This document shows, in pieces, positions 17,696-26,233 of a DNA stretch of 64,000 nucleotides. Both the position numbers and the translations under genes were made by a program. The notes under the pieces are model-generated. The model worked only from the letters and a program-made list of their open reading frames with translations, had not been told where the DNA came from and searched no databases. This DNA is from Kaistia defluvii (GTDB lineage Bacteria > Pseudomonadota > Alphaproteobacteria > Rhizobiales > Kaistiaceae), in contig NZ_JBEPSM010000001.1 in assembly GCF_040548815.1 (NCBI RefSeq), positions 2,232,001 through 2,296,000 of the forward strand, written 5' to 3'. Numbering within the stretch: the first letter of the stretch is position 1; each line of letters starts with the position of its first letter.

Positions 17696-19594
17696 ATGCT
17701 GCGCATATCTGGATTCCTGATCGCTCTCCTGCTGTCGCTGGCGTCCGCCTCCGCCGAGGAGCGCATCCTGCGCTTCGTCTCGGACGTGGCCGTGCAGCGC
17801 AATGGCGACCTCGACGTGGTCGAGACCATCCGCGTCCAGGCCGAGGGCAACGAGATCCGGCGCGGCATCCTGCGCGACTTCCCGACCACCTACCGGGATG
17901 ACCGAGGCGGCTCGGTGGTCGTCGGCTTCGACGTGGAATCCGTCACCCGCGACGGCCAGAACGAGCCCTTCGAGATCGAATCCCTGGCCAATGGCAAGCG
18001 CATCCGCATCGGCTCGGCCGACACGCTGCTCGAGCCCGGCCCGCACGATTACGTCATCCGTTATCGCACGACACGCCAGATCGGCTTCTTCGACGGTTTC
18101 GACGAATTGTACTGGAACGCGACCGGCACCGGCTGGACCTTCCCGATCGATGTCGCCGAGGCGCGGATCACGCTTCCCGAGGCCGTCCCGTTCGGCAATA
18201 CGGCGATCTATACGGGCCAGCAGGGCGACCGCGGCCAGGATGCCACGGTCGTTTCCAAGGATCCGGGACGGATCGTCTTCCGCACGACGGCGCCCCTGCC
18301 GGCGCATAACGGCCTGACGGTTGCCGCCGCCTGGCCGAAAGGCGTGGTCGAGCCGCCAAGCACCAGCCGGCGCACCGTCTGGTGGCTCAAGGACAATATC
18401 GGCGCGATCTTCGCGCTGCTCGGCGGTGCCGGCGGGCTGCTCTACCTGTTCCAGGCCTGGCGCAAGGCCGGCCGCGATCCCAGGCCCGGCCCGATCATTC
18501 CCCTCTTCACGCCGCCCGAGGGCCTTTCGGCCGCCGCGACCCGCTATATTTCGGAAATGGACTTCGACGATCGCGTCTTCACCGCTGCGATCCTCGATCT
18601 CGGCGTCAAGGGCCAGCTGAAGATCACCGACAGCGACAAGACCCTGGTCGTGACCCGCATGCCGGGCGGCAAGGCGATCCCCGCGCCGGAAGCCGCGGCG
18701 GCGCAGGCGCTGTTTCGCAGCCGCGGCGAGATCTCGCTCGTCCAGTCGAACCACGCCACCCTTTCCAACGCCCGGACGACGCTGGCCCGAGCGCTCGAGA
18801 AGGCCTATTCCGGCACCGTGTTCAACATGAACAGCGGCTGGCTCACCGGCGGCGTGCTGATCACGGTCGCGGCCTATGCGCTGGCGGCGATCGGGCTGGT
18901 GATCGCCATGGGCGAAAACGGCATGGTCGCCGCCTTCAGCCTGGTGTTCCTGTCAGTGCCGTCCATCGTGGTCGGGCTGACCCTGCGCTCGCTGCGCGGC
19001 AGTCCCTGGTACAAGCGGATCTTCACCCTGCTGTTCATCGGCATCTTCGCGCTCGCCTTTGGCGGCGCGGGCCTCGGCGTGTTTCTCAGCGCCGTGCGCA
19101 GTCCGATCGATCTGGCGGTACTCGTGCTGCCCTTCGCCCTGCTGCCCATGCTGGCCTCGTCCTTCTCGTGGATGCGTGCGCCGACGCCGGAGGGGCAGAA
19201 GTTGCGCGATGCCATCGCCGGCTTCCGCCAATATCTCGGCATCGCCGAGGAGCACCGGCTGGAAATGCTGCATCCGCCGGAAAAGACGCCGGAACTGTTC
19301 GAGCGCTACCTGCCCTATGCCGTGGCGCTCGACGTCGAAAATGCCTGGGCGGCGAAGTTCGCCGGCATCCTGGCGGCGGCGGGAGCGACCGCGGCCGTAT
19401 CGAGCTGGTATATCGCGAGCGGCAACCGGGACGTCGGCAGCCTGGTCGACCGCCTCGGCTCCGGGCTATCGCAGACGGTGGCCGCAGCCGCGACCGCACC
19501 GGGTTCCAGTTCGGGTTCCGGCGGCTTCAGCGGCAGCAGCGGCGGTGGTTCATCCGGCGGCGGCGGTGGAGGCGGCGGTGGTTCCGGCTGGTAG
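17696..19594 (+). CDS. DUF2207 family membrane protein
   Basis: 632 residues. A signal peptide (ISGFLIALLLSLASASA) precedes an extracytoplasmic beta-rich DUF2207 domain (residues about 22-210), then a first membrane helix (IFALLGGAGGLLYLFQAW). A cytoplasmic region, two helix pairs around residues 380-480 and a C-terminal Gly/Ser-rich tail ending in a run of glycines and GSGW complete it. LemA-DUF2207 is a common two-gene unit with no settled function. The tail is low-complexity and could be a flexible tether. Confidence 0.85.
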   Translation: MLRISGFLIALLLSLASASAEERILRFVSDVAVQRNGDLDVVETIRVQAEGNEIRRGILRDFPTTYRDDRGGSVVVGFDVESVTRDGQNEPFEIESLANGKRIRIGSADTLLEPGPHDYVIRYRTTRQIGFFDGFDELYWNATGTGWTFPIDVAEARITLPEAVPFGNTAIYTGQQGDRGQDATVVSKDPGRIVFRTTAPLPAHNGLTVAAAWPKGVVEPPSTSRRTVWWLKDNIGAIFALLGGAGGLLYLFQAWRKAGRDPRPGPIIPLFTPPEGLSAAATRYISEMDFDDRVFTAAILDLGVKGQLKITDSDKTLVVTRMPGGKAIPAPEAAAAQALFRSRGEISLVQSNHATLSNARTTLARALEKAYSGTVFNMNSGWLTGGVLITVAAYALAAIGLVIAMGENGMVAAFSLVFLSVPSIVVGLTLRSLRGSPWYKRIFTLLFIGIFALAFGGAGLGVFLSAVRSPIDLAVLVLPFALLPMLASSFSWMRAPTPEGQKLRDAIAGFRQYLGIAEEHRLEMLHPPEKTPELFERYLPYAVALDVENAWAAKFAGILAAAGATAAVSSWYIASGNRDVGSLVDRLGSGLSQTVAAAATAPGSSSGSGGFSGSSGGGSSGGGGGGGGGSGW

Positions 19595-19691
19595 TCGCAG
19601 GGACCAGCACTAAAATCATCCGGCCGCATGTCGAAACCGGGCCCCTTCATCCGTCGCTTGGCAATAGAGCGACGTTTCGGAGGGACGATCC

Positions 19692-20111
19692 ATGGACAGC
19701 ACATTCAAGACCCTGGCACTGGTTATCGCGCGCCTGATTTTCGGCGGCGTCTTCGTGATGGCGGCGACCTTCAAGTTCATCGACATGAACGCGACCGCCG
19801 GCTACATCGCCTCCGCCGGCTTCCCCGCCTCGCTATTCCTGGCCTGGGTGGCGGCGATCTTCGAGACGGCTCTGGCAATCGCGCTGCTGACCGGCGCGTT
19901 CTTTTCCGAAGCCGCGCTTCTCGCCGCTGCCTATATCCTGTTCCTGGCGATCGCCTTCCATGGGCCCTCGCACTGGAGCGGCAACCAGGCGGAGTTCGGC
20001 TTCTTCGTCGACCACTTCACCTTCATCGCCGGCCTGCTCTTCGCCGCCGTGCACGGCCCGGGCGAAAGACTGGCCCTGCGGAGGTCCCTGCTTGGAAGGG
20101 CGGCCGCCTAG
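19692..20111 (+). CDS. DoxX family membrane protein
   Basis: 139 residues, four membrane helices. DoxX features: ARLIFGGVFVMAATFKFID at the N-terminus, and ETALAIALLTG and the FAIAF-like LAIAFHGPSHW segments. DoxX proteins are linked to redox or sulfur stress in some bacteria, but no partner here shows its role. A hairpin follows the stop. Confidence 0.8.
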   Translation: MDSTFKTLALVIARLIFGGVFVMAATFKFIDMNATAGYIASAGFPASLFLAWVAAIFETALAIALLTGAFFSEAALLAAAYILFLAIAFHGPSHWSGNQAEFGFFVDHFTFIAGLLFAAVHGPGERLALRRSLLGRAAA

Positions 20112-20132
20112 CGACTTGAATGCGCATAAGAA

Positions 20133-20160
20133 GGGGCAGTGCCCGGCCGGTCACTGCCCC
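20133..20160 (+). terminator. Hairpin after the DoxX gene
   Basis: GGGGCAGTG and CACTGCCCC form a nine-base stem with a ten-base loop, 22 bases past the stop. No T-run, so a weak or Rho-assisted terminator. Confidence 0.5.
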
Positions 20161-20177
20161 TCGCATAACAGTCTCCC

Positions 20178-20270
20178 CTTCACCTCTCCCTGAGGGAGAG
20201 GTCGACGGCCAAAGACCGGCGGGTGAGGGTTTACGGCTTCTCCGGATAGGTCCCTAAACCCTCACCCGGA
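20178..20270. repeat. Intergenic repeat, CACCTCTCCCTGAGGGAG family, copy 1
   Basis: Begins CACCTCTCCCTGAGGGAGAG, continues with GACCGGCGGGTGAGGGTTTA and ends CCTCACCCGGAGC. The outer GGGTGAGGGT pairs with CCCTCACCC. A close copy is at 41170-41296 and a looser relative is at 63571-63677. Confidence 0.8.
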
Positions 20271-20317
20271 GCAAGACTTTGGCGCCCTTCGGAAACCGGC
20301 GTGCCACCCTCGACACC

Positions 20318-20440
20318 CAACATCCTGAGGAGGCTTGCGAGCAAGCCGTCTCGAAGGACGCACCGTCCAAGTGCCAAGGGATACCGCACTGCCCTGCGTG
20401 CTTCGAGACGGCCCTTCGGGCCTCCTCAGCATGTTGAGGA
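20318..20440. repeat. Intergenic repeat, CATCCTGAGGAGGC family
   Basis: Long interrupted palindrome: CATCCTGAGGAGGC (20321) pairs with GCCTCCTCAGCATG (20420), and GCCGTCTCGAAG (20345) with CTTCGAGACGGC (20401). Similar elements are frequent between genes in Hyphomicrobiales. Together with the preceding repeat it fills the 418-base gap between doxX and acvB; no gene is seen there. Confidence 0.75.
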
Positions 20441-20529
20441 CGGTGGCAAGTCCAAGCAGTCCAGAGGCAAGAAGCGCCTCTGGCTACATGACATTCAGCT
20501 TGCGAAGCTGAAGTTCTACCTCTGAACGC

Positions 20530-21936
20530 TTACTTCTTCGCCTGCGGGTGTGCGCCGGCGGGGACGCGGCGCTTGATGCCGTCCAGGATCTTGGCGGCCA
20601 GCGCGTCATAATCGCCGTCGAAGTGATGGCCACCCGTCGTCTTGATCATCTCGACGCCGGTTCCCTCGACCTTCGGGCAAGCGGAATCGTCCTCCTCCTC
20701 GCCATAGACGCACTGGACCAGCGCCGGCTTGATCTGCTTCAGATCCGGCAGGGTCTGGCCCTCGCTGGAGCTGGTGCCGAGGAATTCGCCGACCGAGATC
20801 TCGTAGTCGACCGCCTCGGACAGGCCGAGTAGCGAGAGCTGCGCCACCATGTCCTTGGTGTCGGCGGGCAGGCGGTTATAGGCGGCCGGCAACACGTCGG
20901 CGCCGAAGGAATAGCCGATCAGGACGACGTGATCGACGCCCCAGCGCTCGGTATAGGCCTCGATGATGCGGGCAAGGTCGGCCGAGGTCTGGTCCGGCGT
21001 CTTCTGCGACCAGAAATAGCGCAAGGAATCGACGCCGACGGTCGGCACGCCTTCCTTCTGCAGGGCTTCCGCGACCGACTTGTCGATATCGCGCCAGCCA
21101 CCATCGCCGGAGAAGACGATCGCCAGCGTGTCGAACTTCGACGTGGCCGGCAGCTCGATCAGTTGCAGGTCGGCGAGCGGATCCGCATCCGAAGACTTCG
21201 GCACCAGGAGGTGCTGCAGACGTTCCAGCAACGCGGCGCGGGCATCGCCCTCGACCGTCTTGTCCTTGAGCTTGAAGCCCTGCTTCTGCAGGTCGGCGAC
21301 ATGCGCCTTGCCGTCGGCGGGCGCCGACGCGGTGAAGATCACGTCGACCGGATTGGCTGGGTCGCCCTTCTCCAGGCCATAGGTGACGCCGCCCGGCACT
21401 TCCGTGCGCGGCGCATCGGTGCAGAGCGGCTTGACCAGCGGCAGCGCCAGCGCCGGATCGACGGCGACGTTTCGGCCAATCGTGGCGTCGGGCGTCTGTG
21501 CCGCCAGGTCCAGCGCCAGGGCGCCGGCGGTGCCGATGCCGGCGATGACCGGCGAATGATAGATGCTGGTGCCGAGCTGGCGCTGGATCTGATGGCTCAG
21601 ATCCTCGATGTCGCCGACGACATAAGCGCAATCCTCGGATTTGTCGGCCTCCAGGCCGGCCAGGAATTTCGGCGTGTCGATGCCGACCACGATGGCGCCG
21701 GACTTCTGCAGGGTGGCGGCCGTGGCCTCGTCGGCCGGCGTCCAACCCTCCTTGTCGGAGAACAGGAAGACCGCGCCGGTGACGGCTTCGGTCGGCAGCA
21801 GGATCTCGGGCTTGCCGAGCAGGCCGGCATTGAAGCCGTCGGGCTTCGGCGGCGCACTGCCGGCGGGCGCGTCCTGGGCCATCGCCGGCAGCGACGCGCA
21901 GGCGAACAGGGACGCAAACAGCAGATTCCGGATCAT
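20530..21936 (-). CDS. acvB: AcvB/VirJ family protein
   Basis: 468 residues with a signal peptide (IRNLLFASLFACASLPAMA), so periplasmic. The C-terminal half is the VirJ alpha/beta-hydrolase domain: FSGDGGWRDIDKSVAEAL, nucleophile elbow LIGYSFGADVLP and His in GGHHFDGDY. Agrobacterium and Rhizobium AcvB is the partner of MprF/LpiA and hydrolyses lysyl-phosphatidylglycerol. Here it overlaps the mprF stop by four bases (ATGA), which supports the same joint control of aminoacylated membrane lipid. Confidence 0.9.
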   Translation of the reverse strand: MIRNLLFASLFACASLPAMAQDAPAGSAPPKPDGFNAGLLGKPEILLPTEAVTGAVFLFSDKEGWTPADEATAATLQKSGAIVVGIDTPKFLAGLEADKSEDCAYVVGDIEDLSHQIQRQLGTSIYHSPVIAGIGTAGALALDLAAQTPDATIGRNVAVDPALALPLVKPLCTDAPRTEVPGGVTYGLEKGDPANPVDVIFTASAPADGKAHVADLQKQGFKLKDKTVEGDARAALLERLQHLLVPKSSDADPLADLQLIELPATSKFDTLAIVFSGDGGWRDIDKSVAEALQKEGVPTVGVDSLRYFWSQKTPDQTSADLARIIEAYTERWGVDHVVLIGYSFGADVLPAAYNRLPADTKDMVAQLSLLGLSEAVDYEISVGEFLGTSSSEGQTLPDLKQIKPALVQCVYGEEEDDSACPKVEGTGVEMIKTTGGHHFDGDYDALAAKILDGIKRRVPAGAHPQAKK

Positions 21937-24659
21937 TTACCAACCACTCCCTTGAGCCCGCCACTGATCAGCACCGTTACGTCGGCGAGCGCGAGTGCTG
22001 GCGACATGCTCCCCGATACGGCGATGTAACGGGGTTGCCATTGGGGCTGGAACTTCGCCTTGAAGGCCCTGAGCCCATGAAAATTGTAGAACCGTTCGCC
22101 GTGCTCGAACACCGCACGGCCCATGCGATGCCAGAACGGCGCTGCCGGGCTTTCGGAGAGGCCCGAAAGCGGCGCCATGCCGAGATCGAACCAGTGATAG
22201 CCCCGCTCCTTCAGCTGGAGCATCAGGCTGATAAACAGGAATTCCATCGTTCCGGCCGGAACCTCCGGCTCGAACCGCATCAGGTCGACGGTCGCCTCCT
22301 GCTTCATCGTCGTCGTCATGACGGTGGCGAAGGCGACGATGCGCCCCTCGCGCCGGACGACGGCGGCGGGCTGCGCCATCACATAGTCGCGGTCGAAGGC
22401 ACCGAGCGAAAAGCGCTTCTCGCGGGCGCGATGCTCGGCCAGCCACAGGTTGGAGATCCGCTGCAGGTCGTCGATCGACTCCGCCACCTGATCGGGCTCC
22501 AGCAGTTCGAAGCTCAGGCCTTCCCGCTGGCTGCGATTGAAGGCATGGCGCAGGCTGGCGCGCTTGGCGCCCTTGAGGTCGAAGCCCTGCAGGTCGACAT
22601 GCGCGGCCTCGCCGAGCTTGTAGGCGCGCAAGCCGGCGTCGGCATAGAGGGCGAGGTTCTCCGGCATCACCTGGTAGAACATCGCCCGGCCGCCGGCGGC
22701 GCGCGCCATCTCGACGAACTGCCAGATCAGCCCCGGCCAGGACGAGCGCGGGCCGATCGGATCGAACAACGCCACCCAGGAATGGGCCTGGCGCCCGAAC
22801 ATGATGAAGGCGCGGCGGTCGTCGGAGAAGAGCAGCGTCTTGTCGCCCATGCGAACCAGGTTCGCATCGGGATGGGGCTGGGTCGCGAGGATTTTGACCG
22901 CTTCGGCGATCTCTTCCGGATCGGGCTGCCCGGTCTTGCCCTTGGAGGGGCGCAGCAGCGACCAGGCCGCCAGCGAGCCGGCCGCGATGACCACGCCCAG
23001 CAGCGCCCGCAGGCTGCGCGGCGCCTCTTCCGAGAATTCGAACTGCCACCAGAGCTGGTTGGAATATTCGACGTCGCTATAGACGAAGAACATGACCGCG
23101 GCGGCGGTGACGATGACGGTGGCGATCGCCAACAGCCAGCCCGGCGTCAGCCGCTGGTGCAGCAGCGAGGCCGGCCGGTTGAACTCGCGGCGGGTCGCCA
23201 GCAGCGCGATGAACAGCAGGGCGAGTGCGATCGACTCGCTGATGGCGAGCGCCTTCAGCAGCGACAGCATGACCGCCGCGCCGACAGAGACGATCGCCGC
23301 CCACCAGGCGCCATCTAGCCGGTGCGCCAGGCCGCGCGCTACCACGATCAGCCCGAGGCCGAGCACACTTTCCAGGAAATGCGCGCCCTCCAGGATCGGC
23401 AACGGCAGCAGGCCGGAGAGCATGTCGAGCCGCTGATCGGCAGCGGGCGTAACGCCGGAGAGCACCAGCACGCCGCCCAGCGCGAAGGTGAGCGTCGCCA
23501 GCACGCGCGGCGACAATTGCGCCCCGGCGCGCAGGAAGCGCGAGGCATTCACGCCCGAGGCGGCGCGGCGCACCTCCATGCCGGTGACGAGTCCGGATGC
23601 CGCCAGCAGCGGCACGCCGTAATAGATGACGCGATAGAGGATCAGGGCCGACAGCACCTGATCGACTGATGCCGTGCGGCCCACGACGGCGATGATCACC
23701 GCCTCGAACACGCCGAGCCCGGCCGGGACATGGCTGGCGACGCCGAGGCCGATCGCCACGGCATAGACCGCGACGAAGGCCGGCAGGCCGACATCGGTCT
23801 GCGGCAGCAGGACCCAGAGCACGGCGGCGGCGGTGGAGACGTCGACGATGGTGGCCGCAAACTGCGCCAGCATGCTGCCGGGGCGCGGCAGCGTGAAGGA
23901 GAGCCCGCCCCAACCGACCCGCCCCTTCCCGAAGGCCGAATAGGCGAGAAGGCCGGCCAGCACCAGCAGGATGGCGCCGCCCAGCGCGCGGAGCAGCACG
24001 GGCGGCAGCGACAGTGGCTCCGCCAGATCATGCGCCGCAAAGGCAAGGCCGAGCCCCGTGACGCCGGCAAGCCCGAGGCCGAAGGCGACCGTGACGAAGG
24101 CGACGACCTTGGCGACGTCCGCCGGCTCGAAGCCGAGGCGGGCATAGAAGCGATAGCGGATGGCGCCGCCCGTGAGCGGGCCGAAACCGGCCGTATTGCC
24201 CACCGCATAGGCGCAGAAGGCGGTCAGCGCAACGATGGGATACGGCACCTGGCGGCCAAGGTAGCGCAGGGCCGAAAGGTCGTAGATGCTGAGCGCGAGG
24301 AAGCTGAGCGCCGTGAAGCCGAGCGCCGCGAAGATCGCCCATACAGGCGTCGCATGCAGCGTGTCGAGCACGTCATTGTAGTCGACTTCGGCGATCAGCT
24401 TCGAGATGGCGAGCCAGACCAGCACCACGACGATGATGCCGGCCACCGCGGTGATCGCAGGCCGCCAGGGCGCCAGAAGCGCCCGCAGCCGCTCCAAGCG
24501 GGGCTCGGCCACCGGCTCTGAATCGTCCAGACGGTCGGCTGCCTCGAACTCTTCCAGCATGGCTTCCCGCGGTCCCGGACGGCTGTCCGCTTCGGGTCGG
24601 TTCTTGGATCCCGGACGGCGTTCTGCCTGCCGGGTCGATAAAGTGGCGCTATGGGTCAT
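21933..24659 (-). CDS. mprF: Bifunctional lysylphosphatidylglycerol flippase/synthetase
   Basis: 908 residues. About fourteen membrane helices (residues about 60-560) make up the flippase part. The C-terminal cytoplasmic DUF2156 GNAT-like synthetase domain (residues about 570-900) has FGRQAHSWVALFDPIGPRS, the substrate-binding KLGEAAHVDLQGF and the hallmark RHAFNRSQREGL. It transfers an amino acid from tRNA to phosphatidylglycerol and flips the product outward, lowering surface charge. This is LpiA of rhizobia, induced by acid. The start is uncertain: a TTG at 24683 would add eight codons. Translation is coupled to acvB. Confidence 0.9.
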   Translation of the reverse strand: MTHSATLSTRQAERRPGSKNRPEADSRPGPREAMLEEFEAADRLDDSEPVAEPRLERLRALLAPWRPAITAVAGIIVVVLVWLAISKLIAEVDYNDVLDTLHATPVWAIFAALGFTALSFLALSIYDLSALRYLGRQVPYPIVALTAFCAYAVGNTAGFGPLTGGAIRYRFYARLGFEPADVAKVVAFVTVAFGLGLAGVTGLGLAFAAHDLAEPLSLPPVLLRALGGAILLVLAGLLAYSAFGKGRVGWGGLSFTLPRPGSMLAQFAATIVDVSTAAAVLWVLLPQTDVGLPAFVAVYAVAIGLGVASHVPAGLGVFEAVIIAVVGRTASVDQVLSALILYRVIYYGVPLLAASGLVTGMEVRRAASGVNASRFLRAGAQLSPRVLATLTFALGGVLVLSGVTPAADQRLDMLSGLLPLPILEGAHFLESVLGLGLIVVARGLAHRLDGAWWAAIVSVGAAVMLSLLKALAISESIALALLFIALLATRREFNRPASLLHQRLTPGWLLAIATVIVTAAAVMFFVYSDVEYSNQLWWQFEFSEEAPRSLRALLGVVIAAGSLAAWSLLRPSKGKTGQPDPEEIAEAVKILATQPHPDANLVRMGDKTLLFSDDRRAFIMFGRQAHSWVALFDPIGPRSSWPGLIWQFVEMARAAGGRAMFYQVMPENLALYADAGLRAYKLGEAAHVDLQGFDLKGAKRASLRHAFNRSQREGLSFELLEPDQVAESIDDLQRISNLWLAEHRAREKRFSLGAFDRDYVMAQPAAVVRREGRIVAFATVMTTTMKQEATVDLMRFEPEVPAGTMEFLFISLMLQLKERGYHWFDLGMAPLSGLSESPAAPFWHRMGRAVFEHGERFYNFHGLRAFKAKFQPQWQPRYIAVSGSMSPALALADVTVLISGGLKGVVGK

Positions 24660-24846
24660 CGTGGACTTTGTAGCTTCGACCAAGCCAGGGGACCGAAGTC
24701 CCGACCAGCCAAAGCGCTGCCTTCTCGTTGCATCTTACCGTAAGCTTCAAGGGCTTCAATTCTGGCTGGATTGAGGCCGAAGGCTGCGTCGCTTGCGCCT
24801 CTCGAAAGATTGACGGTCATCCGCTGCGATATTTCAGTCACGCAAC

Positions 24847-24880
24847 GAAAAGAGCCGGGCGATTGCGCCGCCCGGCTCTT
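24847..24880 (-). terminator. Terminator of the M29 aminopeptidase gene
   Basis: Read on the minus strand, AAGAGCCGGGCG-GCGCAAT-CGCCCGGCTCTT is followed by TTCGTTG. The 12-base stem lies 28 bases beyond the stop codon. Confidence 0.8.
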
Positions 24881-24907
24881 CTGGCATGAAGTTGTGACGG
24901 TCGAGCG

Positions 24908-26161
24908 TCAGGCCCATTCGCCCTGGCGCATGATCGGCTCGACCTTGCCGTCCTGGCCGATGCCGTCAATGTCGATATGGCGCGAACCGATCATCCAGTC
25001 GATGTGGATGAGGCTCTTGTTCGCCCCCCGCGCGGCAAGATCTTCCTGGCTCATCGTGTCGCCGCCGCGGATGCACTTGGCATAGGCCTGGCCGAGCGCG
25101 ATGTGGCAGGCGGCGTTCTCGTCGAACAGCGTGTTGTAGAACAGCAGGCCGCTGGCCGAGATCGGCGAGGAATCCGGCACCAGCGCCACTTCGCCGAGCC
25201 GGCGCGCGCCCTCATCCGTGTCCAGCACCTTGGAGAGCACGTCGCTGCCCTTGCGCGCCGTCGCGTCGACGATGCGGCCTTCCTCGAAGCGCACCTGGAT
25301 GTCCTCGATCAGCGTGCCCTGGTAGGAGAGCGGCTTGGTGCTGGTGACATGGCCCGAGACGCGGTTCTTGTGCGGCGTGGTGAACACCTCTTCGGACGGG
25401 ATGTTCGGGTTGCAGACGATGCCGTTCTTGGCGGTCGAGGCGCCGCCCTCCCATTCATGGTCGTCCGCCAACCCGACCGTCAGGTCGGTGCCCGGGCCGA
25501 CGAAACGAAGCGCCGAATAGCGCTTGTCATTGAGCAGCTTGGTGCGCGCATGCAGCGCCTTGTTGTGCTCGCCCCAGGCGGCGACCGGATCGACGAGATC
25601 CACGCGCGAAGCGGCGAAGATCGCGTCCCAGAGCTTGGCGACGGCGACTTCCTCGGTCTCGTTCGGGAACACGGCCTTGGCCCAGGCCGGCGAGGCGAAA
25701 GAAGCGATGGTCCAGTTGATGTCGAAGCCGGCGATCAGCTCCAGAGCCGGCATGTAGGCCTTGGAGCGGGCGCGGTTGGCGCGCGAAACCTTGTCCGGAT
25801 CCTGCCCCGCCAGCAGCGACGGGTTCTCGCCGGCAATCGCGAGGCGCGCCGCGCCATTGCGGAAGGCGGAGGCCATGCCGTCATAGAGCCAGCCGGAGGC
25901 GACGTCGAAGCTGCCGTCCGGAGCATGGCGATAGCGCATCAGCGTCGCCTCCTCGTCGGAGAACAGCGTCGTCACTAGCGAGGCGCCGGCCTTGTAGGCG
26001 TGCTCGGTGATCCGGCGCACCAGCGGCAGCGCGTCGAGCGACGCGGTCATCACCAGTTCCTGGCCCGGCTGCAGGCCGAGGCCGACGCGAACGGCCACTT
26101 CGCCAAGCCGGTCGAGCTTCTGCTCGTGGGTGAGCGACGGATCCTTGTTCAACTTGGTCAT
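24908..26161 (-). CDS. M29 family (AmpS/PepS-type) metallo-aminopeptidase
   Basis: 417 residues, cytoplasmic. It matches thermophilic aminopeptidase T/AmpS (M29): KLDRLGEVAVRVGLGLQPGQ at the start; metal-ligand region NIPSEEVFTTPHKNRVSGHV (Glu and His); FEEGRIVDATARKGSD; and the C-terminal NTLFDENAACHIALGQAYA and LIHIDWMIGS. It removes N-terminal residues from peptides. It lies 72 bases after the MFS gene on the same strand, separated by a hairpin at 26193-26213. Confidence 0.88.
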   Translation of the reverse strand: MTKLNKDPSLTHEQKLDRLGEVAVRVGLGLQPGQELVMTASLDALPLVRRITEHAYKAGASLVTTLFSDEEATLMRYRHAPDGSFDVASGWLYDGMASAFRNGAARLAIAGENPSLLAGQDPDKVSRANRARSKAYMPALELIAGFDINWTIASFASPAWAKAVFPNETEEVAVAKLWDAIFAASRVDLVDPVAAWGEHNKALHARTKLLNDKRYSALRFVGPGTDLTVGLADDHEWEGGASTAKNGIVCNPNIPSEEVFTTPHKNRVSGHVTSTKPLSYQGTLIEDIQVRFEEGRIVDATARKGSDVLSKVLDTDEGARRLGEVALVPDSSPISASGLLFYNTLFDENAACHIALGQAYAKCIRGGDTMSQEDLAARGANKSLIHIDWMIGSRHIDIDGIGQDGKVEPIMRQGEWA

Positions 26162-26192
26162 GGCAGAACTCCAGTCTTCGTTTTCGTTCGAT

Positions 26193-26213
26193 CGGCCCGC
26201 GGAGGGCGGGCCG
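26193..26213 (-). terminator. Hairpin between MFS gene and aminopeptidase gene
   Basis: CGGCCCGC and GCGGGCCG form an eight-base stem with a five-base loop, 21 bases past the MFS stop. There is no T-run, so termination is uncertain. Confidence 0.4.
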
Positions 26214-26233
26214 AAACAGGAAACCCCTAGGGC

